NCBI GenBank assembly: GCA_964495885.1
Contig: CAZBWO010000005.1
Coordinates: 1 to 64,000, forward strand
Length of the DNA stretch: 64,000 nucleotides
Source of the DNA: PALG01 sp964495885
GTDB lineage: Bacteria > Bacteroidota > Bacteroidia > Flavobacteriales > Flavobacteriaceae
Reading direction: 5' to 3'
Part shown: positions 43,409 to 51,454 of the stretch, one piece after another
Layout: each line of letters starts with the position of its first letter
Position numbering within the stretch: position 1 is the first letter of the stretch
Position numbers and translations under genes: made by a program
Notes under the pieces: generated by a model
What the model saw: the letters and a program-made list of their open reading frames with translations, nothing else
The model's database searches: none
Told to the model about the DNA's origin: nothing

Positions 43409-44818
43409 ATGCACGTAGAACAAATTTATACCGGATGCCTTGCTCAAGGTGCTTATTACATAGAAAGTAATGGAGAAGTGGCTATTATTGATCCGCTTCG
43501 GGAAGTTGCCCCTTATATTGAAAAGGCAGCTAAAAATGGAGCTTCCATAAAATATGTATTTGAAACACATTTTCATGCAGACTTTGTAAGTGGGCACATT
43601 ACCCTTTCCAAAGAAACAGGCGCTCCTATCATTTATGGGCCAAATGCCAATCCTTCTTTTGATGCAATTATTGCAAAAGACGGACAAGAATTTCGTTTAG
43701 GGGATGTAACCATTGTAGTGCTTCATACACCAGGCCATACCATGGAAAGTACCACCTACCTGCTTCGGGATGAAGAGGGAAAAGATTATGCTATTTTTAG
43801 TGGGGATACGTTGTTCTTAGGAGATGTTGGACGCCCAGATTTGGCACAAAAAGCTGCCCATATGACTCAAGAGGAGCTTGCAGGGACACTCTATGACAGC
43901 CTTCGGAATAAAATCATGCCTCTTCCAGATGAGGTTATTGTTTATCCTGCTCATGGTGCCGGTTCTGCCTGTGGGAAAAACATGATGAAGGAAACGGTAG
44001 ATACCTTAGGGAATCAAAAAAAGATGAATTATGCGCTTCGGAAGGATATGACCAAAGAAGAGTTTATTGAAGAAGTAACCGAAGGGTTATTACCTCCTCC
44101 TCAATACTTCCCTCTTAATGTGAAAATGAACAAGGAAGGATACGATGATATTTCCGAAGTATTGGAACGCGGAACTAGAGCCCTTACCCCCGAAGCCTTT
44201 GAAGCTGCAGCCAATGAAACTGGTGCAATTGTGCTGGATGTTCGACATGAAAATGATTTTGTAAAAGGACACATCCCTCGTTCTATTTTTATTGGACTTA
44301 ACGGAAGTTTTGCTCCATGGGTGGGTGCCCTTATCGCTGATGTAAAACAACCCATGCTCTTAGTAGCCCCAGAAGGAAAAGAAGAGGAAGCCGTCACCAG
44401 ACTTTCCAGGGTAGGGTTTGACAATACACTTGGCTATTTGGAAGGAAGTTTTGATGCATGGAAAAAAGCAGCGAAAGATTATGACACATTGGATTCCATC
44501 AGTGCAACCCAATTTGAAAAAATATTAAAGGACAAAAAAGCACCTGTTTTTGACGTTAGGAAAGAAAGTGAATACCTTTCCGAACATATAGAAGGAGCAG
44601 AAAACACACCACTAGTTTTTTTGAATGATTATTTGGCAGAATTCCCAAAAGACGAACCATTCTATATGCATTGCGCTGGTGGCTACAGAAGCGTTATCGC
44701 TGCTTCCATTCTTAAAAGCAGAGGCATCCATAACATGATTGATATTGCTGGAGGTTTTGATGATATCAAAAAAACAGCTATTCCTAAAACAGACTATGTT
44801 TGCCCTTCAACGCTTTAA
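43409..44818 (+). CDS. CstB-like persulfide dioxygenase-rhodanese, copy 2
   Basis: 469 residues from the ATG at 43409, which aligns with copy 1 (MHVEQIYTGCL versus MKIEQIYTGCL); another ATG is 6 nt upstream. The domain order is the same: dioxygenase with THFHADFVSGH, HTPGHT and GDTLFLGDVGRPDL; a rhodanese without catalytic Cys (LLVAPEGKEEEA); an active rhodanese with Cys422 in HCAGGYRS. It is a tandem paralogue of copy 1, diverged along its whole length. No GTAAC-N4-GTTAC operator precedes it, so the two copies may be expressed differently. Confidence 0.9.
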   Translation: MHVEQIYTGCLAQGAYYIESNGEVAIIDPLREVAPYIEKAAKNGASIKYVFETHFHADFVSGHITLSKETGAPIIYGPNANPSFDAIIAKDGQEFRLGDVTIVVLHTPGHTMESTTYLLRDEEGKDYAIFSGDTLFLGDVGRPDLAQKAAHMTQEELAGTLYDSLRNKIMPLPDEVIVYPAHGAGSACGKNMMKETVDTLGNQKKMNYALRKDMTKEEFIEEVTEGLLPPPQYFPLNVKMNKEGYDDISEVLERGTRALTPEAFEAAANETGAIVLDVRHENDFVKGHIPRSIFIGLNGSFAPWVGALIADVKQPMLLVAPEGKEEEAVTRLSRVGFDNTLGYLEGSFDAWKKAAKDYDTLDSISATQFEKILKDKKAPVFDVRKESEYLSEHIEGAENTPLVFLNDYLAEFPKDEPFYMHCAGGYRSVIAASILKSRGIHNMIDIAGGFDDIKKTAIPKTDYVCPSTL

Positions 44819-44838
44819 AAGCAAACGACAATCTTTTT

Positions 44839-44869
44839 AAAAAAAGTAGGGATTTACCCTACTTTTTTT
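44839..44869 (+). terminator. Hairpin terminator after the second CstB-like gene
   Basis: AAAAAGTAGGG / CCCTACTTTTT stem with a 5-nt loop and a T-run, immediately upstream of operator 3. Confidence 0.75.
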
Positions 44870-44874
44870 GTTTT

Positions 44875-44888
44875 GTAACATGTGTTAC
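44875..44888 (+). promoter_or_regulatory. Operator 3, GTAAC-ATGT-GTTAC (peroxiredoxin promoter)
   Basis: The dyad centre at 44881.5 is exactly 29.5 bp before TACTTTAG (7 of 8 to TAnnTTTG). No -33 TTTG is visible. Confidence 0.75.
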
Positions 44889-44910
44889 TGTAGAATCTTC
44901 AAACCTCTAC

Positions 44911-44918
44911 TACTTTAG
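44911..44918 (+). promoter_or_regulatory. -7 box (TACTTTAG) paired with operator 3
   Basis: A 7-of-8 match to TAnnTTTG, 20 bp before the ATG at 44939. Confidence 0.5.
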
Positions 44919-44938
44919 CAGTAAATAAGAAGATTACT

Positions 44939-45607
44939 ATGGAAAATTTAGATATAAAAACCTCAATGCCCAGAATTGGAGATCAAGCTCCAGATTTTGA
45001 GGCCATCACCACCAAGGGTAAAATAAAATTAAGCGATTACGCAAAAGACAAATGGATTGTTATGTTTTCGCACCCAGCAGACTTTACCCCGGTTTGTACG
45101 ACCGAAATGAGCGGTTTTGCAAAGAGAAAGTCAGAGTTTGATGCCCTTAACACTGAATTGATTGGTTTAAGCATTGATAGCATCCATGCGCATTTAGGTT
45201 GGGTTAACAATGTAAGGGAAAAAACGGGTGTCTATTTTGATTTCCCCATCATTGCAGATCTGGACATGAAGGTGTCTAAACTTTATGGGATGTTGCAACC
45301 CAATGAAAGTGAAACTGCGGCGGTTAGAGCGGTTTTTTTCATTGACCCCACCAAAAAAATTAGATTAATCATGTATTACCCATTAAATGTGGGAAGAAAC
45401 ATGAATGAAATATTAAGATCTTTAGAGGCTTTGCAAACTTCAGATAAGTATAAAGTTGCGATGCCTCTCGACTGGAAAAAGGGAGCGAAGGTGATTGTTC
45501 CTCCTCCAAAAACACTTGAAGAAATGGAAATGAGAATTCAAGATGATTCCATCGAAAAAGTTGACTTCTATCTGGCCACCAAAGAGCTGGAAGAAGTTAT
45601 TGGTTAG
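44939..45607 (+). CDS. 1-Cys peroxiredoxin (Prx6 type)
   Basis: 222 residues. The peroxidatic site is ADFTPVCTTEMSGF with Cys53, the only cysteine in the protein, so resolution needs an external thiol. The C-terminal dimer domain (MPLDWKKGAKVIVPPPKTLEEMEMR) identifies the Prx6/1-Cys subfamily. It reduces peroxides in the cytoplasm. Its placement in the sulfide cluster, with an operator of the same type as tauE and sqr, suggests it also deals with hydropersulfides or with peroxide formed during sulfide oxidation. Confidence 0.92.
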   Translation: MENLDIKTSMPRIGDQAPDFEAITTKGKIKLSDYAKDKWIVMFSHPADFTPVCTTEMSGFAKRKSEFDALNTELIGLSIDSIHAHLGWVNNVREKTGVYFDFPIIADLDMKVSKLYGMLQPNESETAAVRAVFFIDPTKKIRLIMYYPLNVGRNMNEILRSLEALQTSDKYKVAMPLDWKKGAKVIVPPPKTLEEMEMRIQDDSIEKVDFYLATKELEEVIG

Positions 45608-45616
45608 TTGGTTGAT

Positions 45617-45650
45617 TAAGAGACGGTCTATTTATTAGGCCGTCTCTTTT
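45617..45650 (+). terminator. Hairpin terminator after the peroxiredoxin gene
   Basis: AAGAGACGG / CCGTCTCTT stem followed by a T-rich tail. Confidence 0.75.
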
Positions 45651-45673
45651 CTTTTCAAAAACCATATTTACTC

Positions 45674-46036
45674 ATGAAAAAACCATTTATAATTATGTCT
45701 TTTTTTGCTTCCTTGTTTGGGGCTACTGCCCAACAAAATGATGCCATAACTATCTTGGAAAAAGAAGAATTCACTGCTGCTATCAATAAGGATAGCGTGC
45801 AATTGGTTGATGTGCGAACTCCCCAAGAATACAAAGCTGGATTTATTAAAAATGCAATAAATATTGACTTTTTTAATCAGTCTAATTTTCAGAAAGCATT
45901 TGAACAATTCGATAAAGAAAAACCATTGTATCTTTACTGTAGATCTGGAAATAGAAGTCAGAAAGCCGCCCAAAAACTAGTTGATATGGGTTTTAAGGAT
46001 ATCTATGATTTAAGAGGTGGGTACTTGGCTTGGTAA
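45674..46036 (+). CDS. Periplasmic single-domain rhodanese
   Basis: 120 residues. An N-terminal signal peptide (MKKPFIIMSFFASLFGATAQ) directs it to the periplasm. The rhodanese domain has VQLVDVRTPQEYKAGFIKNAINID and the active-site loop YLYCRSGNRSQKAAQ, where the Cys forms a persulfide. It probably moves sulfane sulfur between periplasmic donors and acceptors. The next gene (HMA domain) starts 11 nt later. Confidence 0.9.
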   Translation: MKKPFIIMSFFASLFGATAQQNDAITILEKEEFTAAINKDSVQLVDVRTPQEYKAGFIKNAINIDFFNQSNFQKAFEQFDKEKPLYLYCRSGNRSQKAAQKLVDMGFKDIYDLRGGYLAW

Positions 46037-46047
46037 ATTAAAAGAGC

Positions 46048-46317
46048 ATGAAATATTCTGTTGAAATACAAAACCTGAAATGTGGAGGCTGTGCAAAAAC
46101 AGTGATTAAAAAAATGGAAAGCTTTGATGCTGTTGAAGAAGCATGGGTTGATGTTGCAAAAAGTGAAGTAACCGTCGAAATGAAAAACGAAGAAGCGCTT
46201 CCAGAGTTGGAAAAAGCTTTAGTTGAAATAGGATATCCTCCTGTAGGCGAAAAAAACTCGGTGATAACCAAAGCTAAATCATTTGTAAGCTGTGCTTCGG
46301 GTAAAATGAGCTCCTAA
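46048..46317 (+). CDS. Heavy-metal-associated (HMA) domain protein
   Basis: 89 residues. The ferredoxin-like HMA fold carries the metal-binding motif LKCGGCAKTV (CxxC) near residue 12, as in CopZ-type copper chaperones. A C-terminal extension adds a single Cys (SFVSCASG). There is no signal peptide, so it is cytoplasmic. The stop codon overlaps the next ATG (TAATG), coupling it to the cytochrome gene. A copper role fits the OprC-like receptor encoded at 49302-51398. Confidence 0.87.
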   Translation: MKYSVEIQNLKCGGCAKTVIKKMESFDAVEEAWVDVAKSEVTVEMKNEEALPELEKALVEIGYPPVGEKNSVITKAKSFVSCASGKMSS

Positions 46318-47324
46318 TGAAAAAAATTCTATTCCTAATATTGCCATTCATTTGGGTAGCCTGCAAGGACAACCCAAAAAAAGAGGTTTCCTATGAAGCT
46401 TCGGAAACAACAACTATTTCAGAAACCGAACCCCATCCCGGGAAAAAATTAATGGAAACCTACTGTTATGTTTGTCATAGCCCAACAGCCACCATGGAAA
46501 ACAGAATTGCACCACCCATGGTTGCAGTAAAAATGCATTACATAGATGAAGACACCTCTAAAGAAGCATTCATGAAGGATTTTCTTTCTTGGATGAAAGC
46601 ACCTTCCGAAGAGACAACAAAAATGCCCGGAGCTGTTCGAAAATTTGGACTTATGCCCTATACCCCTTTTCCTGAAGAAGACCTTGAGAAAATTGGGGAA
46701 TATCTTTTTGAGTATGATATTGAACAACCAGAATGGTTTGAGGATCATTTCAACAATGAACACGGGAAAGGAAATGGAAAAGGGATGGGCAAACAAAAAA
46801 GGATGCAGAAAGGCATGGGAAGCACGACTAAAGAACCTGCTTCACTTGAAGACAAAGGATTGGAAATAGCCTTGTCAACCAAAGCCCAATTAGGGAAAAA
46901 TCTAATGGGGAAAATTCAAAAAGACGGGACCCTTGAAGCCTTATCTTTTTGCAATGTAAAAGCCTACCCTATCACAGATAGCATGGCTACCGTGTATCAA
47001 GCTTCCATCAAGCGGGTTTCAGATAAATACCGAAATCCAAAGAACAAAGCTTCCCAAACAGAGATTGGCTACATTAAAACTTTCCAAAGGGAAATTGACC
47101 AAGGAAAGAGTCCTAGGTCTATTGTTGATACAACTTCAGGGATGGTTCGTTTTTACTATCCTATTGTCACCAATTCCATGTGCTTACAGTGTCATGGTAT
47201 TCCCAATGAAACCATTGAAAAGGAAACTTTCGCAAAAATCAAACAATTATATCCCAGCGATCTCGCCATTGGCTATGATGTAAACCAAGTAAGGGGAATC
47301 TGGAGCATCTCATTTGAAAAATAA
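46317..47324 (+). CDS. Lipoprotein cytochrome c fused to a DUF3365 heme domain
   Basis: 335 residues. The lipobox WVAC places the lipidated Cys near residue 16. A mono-heme cytochrome c domain (about 38-145) has ETYCYVCHSP (CxxCH) and a probable distal Met in KFGLMPYTPFP. A Gly/Lys/Met-rich linker (GKGNGKGMGKQKRMQKGMG) leads to a DUF3365 (Tll0287-like) domain (about 180-335) with its own CLQCHG heme site. The protein thus binds two c-type hemes in the envelope. DUF3365 usually acts as a redox or signal sensor. The fusion may relay electrons or sense redox state during sulfide oxidation. Confidence 0.85.
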   Translation: MKKILFLILPFIWVACKDNPKKEVSYEASETTTISETEPHPGKKLMETYCYVCHSPTATMENRIAPPMVAVKMHYIDEDTSKEAFMKDFLSWMKAPSEETTKMPGAVRKFGLMPYTPFPEEDLEKIGEYLFEYDIEQPEWFEDHFNNEHGKGNGKGMGKQKRMQKGMGSTTKEPASLEDKGLEIALSTKAQLGKNLMGKIQKDGTLEALSFCNVKAYPITDSMATVYQASIKRVSDKYRNPKNKASQTEIGYIKTFQREIDQGKSPRSIVDTTSGMVRFYYPIVTNSMCLQCHGIPNETIEKETFAKIKQLYPSDLAIGYDVNQVRGIWSISFEK

Positions 47325-47339
47325 TCCATAGATTAGGCA

Positions 47340-47921
47340 ATGCAATTAAATGAAGCCTACTGGGAACAACGCTACCAAGAGGGATATACCGGGTGGGATA
47401 TTGGGCATGTTTCAACTCCTCTAAAAGCATATTTTGATCAACTCCAAAATGCCCATCAAAGAATTTTAATCCCTGGGGCTGGAAATGCTTATGAAGCAGA
47501 ATATTTATACTCGCTTGGTTTTGAAAATGTGTTTGTGCTGGATATTTCAAAAACAGCGTTAAAAAACTTTCAGCAACGAGTTCCCGAATTTCCATCCTCC
47601 CATCTCTTCCATCATGATTTTTTCAACTTTGAAGGGCAGTTTGATTTGATTATTGAACAAACCTTCTTTTGTGCCTTAGACCCTGCCCTTCGGAAAGCCT
47701 ATGCCAAAAAAATGCACTCGCTTCTTGCACCAAAGGGAACTTTATCTGGGTTACTTTTTGATTTTCCACTTACTGAAGAAGGTCCTCCATTTGGTGGCTC
47801 AATGAAGGAATACCTTTCGTATTTCAACCCGCTTTTTGGGGTTAGAATATTTGAGCGGGCCTACAACTCTATTGAACCGCGAAAAGGAAAAGAATTGTTT
47901 TTCAGTCTTTTAAAGGAATAG
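47340..47921 (+). CDS. Thiopurine-S-methyltransferase-like (TPMT) methyltransferase
   Basis: 193 residues. TPMT-family entry motif YWEQRYQEGYTGWDIG, SAM site RILIPGAGNAYEAEYL, acidic post-I VFVLDISKTAL, then FDLIIEQTFFCALDPALR and GPPFGGSMKEY, all typical. Members S-methylate thiols, and some act on inorganic sulfide, selenium or tellurium species. In this cluster methylation of sulfide or a persulfide intermediate is plausible but unproven. It follows the cytochrome gene by 15 nt and is probably in the same operon. Confidence 0.87.
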   Translation: MQLNEAYWEQRYQEGYTGWDIGHVSTPLKAYFDQLQNAHQRILIPGAGNAYEAEYLYSLGFENVFVLDISKTALKNFQQRVPEFPSSHLFHHDFFNFEGQFDLIIEQTFFCALDPALRKAYAKKMHSLLAPKGTLSGLLFDFPLTEEGPPFGGSMKEYLSYFNPLFGVRIFERAYNSIEPRKGKELFFSLLKE

Positions 47922-47934
47922 ATTTTTGAGCTAT

Positions 47935-47948
47935 GTAACAATTGTTAC
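47935..47948 (+). promoter_or_regulatory. Operator 4, GTAAC-AATT-GTTAC (sqr promoter)
   Basis: The perfect palindrome extends to TGTAACAATTGTTACA. Its centre at 47941.5 is exactly 29.5 bp before TATTTTTC (7 of 8 to TAnnTTTG). Confidence 0.78.
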
Positions 47949-47970
47949 AAGAATTGGAAAAAACACGGGG

Positions 47971-47978
47971 TATTTTTC
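47971..47978 (+). promoter_or_regulatory. -7 box (TATTTTTC) paired with operator 4
   Basis: A 7-of-8 match to TAnnTTTG, 23 bp before the ATG at 48002. Confidence 0.5.
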
Positions 47979-48001
47979 AGAAATCAACAAAATTTTAACT
48001 G

Positions 48002-49264
48002 ATGAAATCACAATATGAAATCCTCATCATTGGAGGGGGGACTGCGGGTATCATGACCGCTGCACAACTATTGAGCAAGAACAATGCTTTAAGCATAGGA
48101 ATCATAGAACCTGCAGACACACATTATTACCAACCAGCTTGGACGCTTGTTGGAGCAGGTACCTACGATTTTAAGAAAACGGCCAAGCCCATGGCAGATG
48201 TAATGCCAAAAGGAGTAGATTGGATTAAAGATTATGCCACTGGTTTTGATCCTGAAAATAATGCCGTTACCACCAAGGAAAATGGTACTATTAATTATGA
48301 TTTTTTGGTTGTGGCTCCAGGACTGGTTATGGAACCTTCCATGATTGAAGGACTACCTGAAGCTTTCGAAAAAGGAATTGCTTGTAGCAATTACATCAAC
48401 CCAGAACATACTTGGGAAACCATTAAAAATTTCAAGGGAGGAAACGCCCTATTTACCCAGCCAACAACCCCCATTAAATGTGGAGGGGCTCCTCAAAAAA
48501 TTGCGTATTTAGCTGCAGATTACTTCCGAAAAAATGGACTAAAAGATAACACCAATGTGATTTTTGCAACACCTGGAAGTGTGATTTTTGGAGTTAAGCC
48601 TGTGAAGGAAACCCTTATGAAAGTGATAGACCGTTATGGTATTCATTTTAAACCGTTTTATGCGCCTTATAGAATAGATGTGGAAAATAAAATTGCTCAC
48701 TTTAATCATACTGCTCCAGAAGAAAACCGCTGTGTGATTAATGAAGGTAATGAGTTGGGAGAGAAAATGACAGGAGATGTGGATATTGAAATTCCATTTG
48801 ATATGCTGCATTTGGCCCCTCCGCAAGCGGCCCCTAAATTTGTGCGGGACTCAACGTTGGTCAATGATGCGGGATGGTTGGATGTAGACCACCATTCGTT
48901 GCAACATAACAAATATGCTAACATTTTTGGATTAGGAGATGTCGCCGCATTACCTACTGCAAAAACGGGAGCGGCTATTAGAAAACAAGTTCCTGTAGTA
49001 GTTGAAAACTTATTGTTACTGAAAAATAGCAAAGAAGCCAGCAATCATAATTATAACGGTTACTCGTCCTGCCCATTGGTAACTGGCTATGGAAAAATGG
49101 TCTTGGCAGAATTTGACTATCAAAATAATTTTACCCCAGATCCTAAACTGAAACAAATGCTGGTTTTTAACAGTGCAAAAGAGCACTGGAGATTGTGGAT
49201 GCTAAAAAAATATATGCTCCCCAACTTGTATTGGAATAAAATGTTGAAAGGGAAAAATGTGTAG
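48002..49264 (+). CDS. sqr: Sulfide:quinone oxidoreductase, type II (mitochondrial-like)
   Basis: 420 residues. FAD-dependent oxidation of sulfide at the cytoplasmic membrane, passing electrons to quinone and leaving sulfane sulfur on an acceptor. The FAD motif is ILIIGGGTAGIMTA (residues 7-20). The catalytic cysteines are Cys160 in PIKCGGAPQKIAYL and Cys357 in YSSCPLVTGYGKMVLAEFDY. These blocks and QHNKYANIFGLGDVAALPT closely follow animal SQOR, identifying the type II subfamily. The C-terminal amphipathic segment (MLKKYMLPNLYWNKMLKG) would bind the membrane. Its promoter carries the best copy of the regulon palindrome. Confidence 0.95.
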   Translation: MKSQYEILIIGGGTAGIMTAAQLLSKNNALSIGIIEPADTHYYQPAWTLVGAGTYDFKKTAKPMADVMPKGVDWIKDYATGFDPENNAVTTKENGTINYDFLVVAPGLVMEPSMIEGLPEAFEKGIACSNYINPEHTWETIKNFKGGNALFTQPTTPIKCGGAPQKIAYLAADYFRKNGLKDNTNVIFATPGSVIFGVKPVKETLMKVIDRYGIHFKPFYAPYRIDVENKIAHFNHTAPEENRCVINEGNELGEKMTGDVDIEIPFDMLHLAPPQAAPKFVRDSTLVNDAGWLDVDHHSLQHNKYANIFGLGDVAALPTAKTGAAIRKQVPVVVENLLLLKNSKEASNHNYNGYSSCPLVTGYGKMVLAEFDYQNNFTPDPKLKQMLVFNSAKEHWRLWMLKKYMLPNLYWNKMLKGKNV

Positions 49265-49267
49265 GCT

Positions 49268-49297
49268 AAAAAAAGCGCTCTAAATAGAGCGCTTTTT
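49268..49297. terminator. Bidirectional hairpin terminator
   Basis: AAAAGCGCTCT / AGAGCGCTTTT stem with an AAAT loop between the convergent sqr and TonB-receptor genes. Confidence 0.8.
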
Positions 49298-49301
49298 CTT
49301 T

Positions 49302-51398
49302 TTAAAATTGGTATTTGGCAAATACTGAAAAATTCCTGCCCGGGTCATTTATGGGAACCCTTCCAAAATCTACTTGATTTACAAAACTAAAATTCAAGTG
49401 ATTGTAATAGGTTTCATCAAAAATATTTAAAGCTGCCAAACCTATGGATACATTTTTGAAAGGCTTTACCCCTAACCTGAAATCTAAGGTTTCATAACCT
49501 GGAGTTTCGGTTTCACCAAAACTCTCTGAAATATTCCCCTGTTTTCCCACTAAATTGTATTGTAGATTCCACCAATATTTCTCTTTTTCAGCTCCAACCA
49601 AAAGCCTCGTGGTCAAGGGAGGTGTTAATGGTAATGATTCATTCAAATCTTCATTTTTGGCATATACATAAGCCATCTCTGTCTTTAGATAATAGTCCTT
49701 ATAGAATTGAAGACGGGCGGTCCACTCCAAACCAGTTTTATACGCTTTATCTAAATTCTGAAACACCTTCGGGTGGGTAGGCTCTGCATTGGGCATAAAC
49801 TTTCTGTTAAGCGTTTCGTCCACAATTCCCACGATGTAATTTTCATAAAAAGAATAGTAGAAGTTCGCACTATATTCAAACTTTTTAGGATTGCTGGAAG
49901 AAGCTACCCCCCCATGAAAACCAATTTCAAATTGGTTATTTACTTCGGCATCCAGGTTGGGGTTTCCAATGTATTCATAAGGATCCTGTCCAATGGTAAA
50001 ATGATTGATAAAGCGTTCAATCATATTCGCAGAACGAACCCCTCTACCATATGCGACTTCCAGATTGAATCCTTTGGAAAGCATACGTTTCCAAGAAACT
50101 GTTGCACTTATGTTATGTTCGGTGCGCTTTTGCAAATCATACATTTCGGCAAAATCGGCTTCAGGATCTTGAATATCAGTAATGACTTGGTCATATCGTA
50201 TACCGGCCGTAATGATGCTGGAGGGGGTCAACATCCATTTAGATTCTGCAAAGACTCCGTAGTCATTCACATAGGAATCCTGCCACACTTTATCTTCAAA
50301 TGTCATAGGAAATACCAAGGGATTTCCCATCATATCCAACTTTACCAAACGAAGACGTGAACCATCCCTGGCCACATTATACACATCTAATCCCGTATAT
50401 ACCGTAAAGTCTTCGAAAGGTCTCAATTTCACTTCCAGTTTTCCTCCATAGGTGGTCGCTTCTACTGCAGAACTTGCTTCCATTCGCATGAAAGATGGCC
50501 TTTCAGTATTGGTCATTAAGTGATCTACGTAACTGAAATACACTTTTAAGGTGAGTGATTTTACAACCTTACCCAAAGCATCTGCCTTATAGTCCAAGGT
50601 AATCATGCTACTGTTGTCATAATCGGTATCCATAGGGAGTCCTGCATGCAACACATCCCTCCCAAAAGACTGTCGCCAATGGGCTTGGATTCGCTGCGAA
50701 GGGGTGATATTGTAGCCTCCCTTAATTCCATATTCCGTGCTTTTAAAGGAAGAAGGGATTTCTAGGCCGTCACCATCTTTATAATTTCCAAAATCACGAT
50801 ACCCTATATTGCCCTGAAGGTCATATTTTTCATGTACCTGATTTAACTGTAGGGCTGTTACAAAAGAATTTCCATTGGTTTCATACCCTCCAGAAATATT
50901 TCCGTGAAATCCCATCTGTTCATAATTGGGTTTTTGGGTGATGAAATTTACAATCCCTCCAAAAGTAGGCCCATACCTTACCGAGTAGGGCCCCTTAATA
51001 ATTTCTATCTTTTCTATTTCTTCTGGTGCCACATGGGTTGTAATGGGATCCATACGATTAGGACAAGCGTACATGGCTTTTGTGCCTCCATCATACTGAA
51101 TGTTCAATTGTTCATATTGCGAAGCCCTAAAAGAAGGCTCAATGGCATAGTTCCCTCTTTTAATAGGAGTAAATCCATTGATATTCTGAAACAAATCGGC
51201 CACATTTTTAGGTTGCACATTTTGTTGCGAACTATTTTTTACCTCTTCTGAAAAAACGGGATCCGCAATGCTATTCCCAGTAATGATTACCGCTTCAAGG
51301 TGTTGAATTTTTTGTAGGTTCAAGCTATCCTTTTGATCTTGGGAAAAGGATATCATCGTAGTAAGCATGCCCATGAGCATGCCTATATATTTTTTCAT
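49302..51398 (-). CDS. TonB-dependent receptor, copper (OprC/NosA)-like
   Basis: 698 residues. Signal peptide, then a plug domain (about 30-170: LEAVIITGNSI, GIVNFITQKP) and a 22-strand-type barrel ending in FSVFAKYQF with terminal aromatic residues. In the plug, KAMYACPNRMDP places Cys112 and Met116 four residues apart, as in the Cu-binding Cys143/Met147 of Pseudomonas OprC. I infer uptake of copper ions or a copper complex across the outer membrane. A small Cys-containing membrane protein is encoded just upstream, and both may be driven from the divergent operator at 51930. Confidence 0.88.
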   Translation of the reverse strand: MKKYIGMLMGMLTTMISFSQDQKDSLNLQKIQHLEAVIITGNSIADPVFSEEVKNSSQQNVQPKNVADLFQNINGFTPIKRGNYAIEPSFRASQYEQLNIQYDGGTKAMYACPNRMDPITTHVAPEEIEKIEIIKGPYSVRYGPTFGGIVNFITQKPNYEQMGFHGNISGGYETNGNSFVTALQLNQVHEKYDLQGNIGYRDFGNYKDGDGLEIPSSFKSTEYGIKGGYNITPSQRIQAHWRQSFGRDVLHAGLPMDTDYDNSSMITLDYKADALGKVVKSLTLKVYFSYVDHLMTNTERPSFMRMEASSAVEATTYGGKLEVKLRPFEDFTVYTGLDVYNVARDGSRLRLVKLDMMGNPLVFPMTFEDKVWQDSYVNDYGVFAESKWMLTPSSIITAGIRYDQVITDIQDPEADFAEMYDLQKRTEHNISATVSWKRMLSKGFNLEVAYGRGVRSANMIERFINHFTIGQDPYEYIGNPNLDAEVNNQFEIGFHGGVASSSNPKKFEYSANFYYSFYENYIVGIVDETLNRKFMPNAEPTHPKVFQNLDKAYKTGLEWTARLQFYKDYYLKTEMAYVYAKNEDLNESLPLTPPLTTRLLVGAEKEKYWWNLQYNLVGKQGNISESFGETETPGYETLDFRLGVKPFKNVSIGLAALNIFDETYYNHLNFSFVNQVDFGRVPINDPGRNFSVFAKYQF

Positions 51399-51454
51399 TT
51401 TATATATGTTTAATTAGAAAATGGTCAATTCCCGTAACAGGAATCAACCTTAAT

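Noticed and set aside
51425..51450. A further regulon operator upstream of the TonB receptor
   Set aside because: Only one half-site (GTAAC) is present, with no matching GTTAC at the right spacing.
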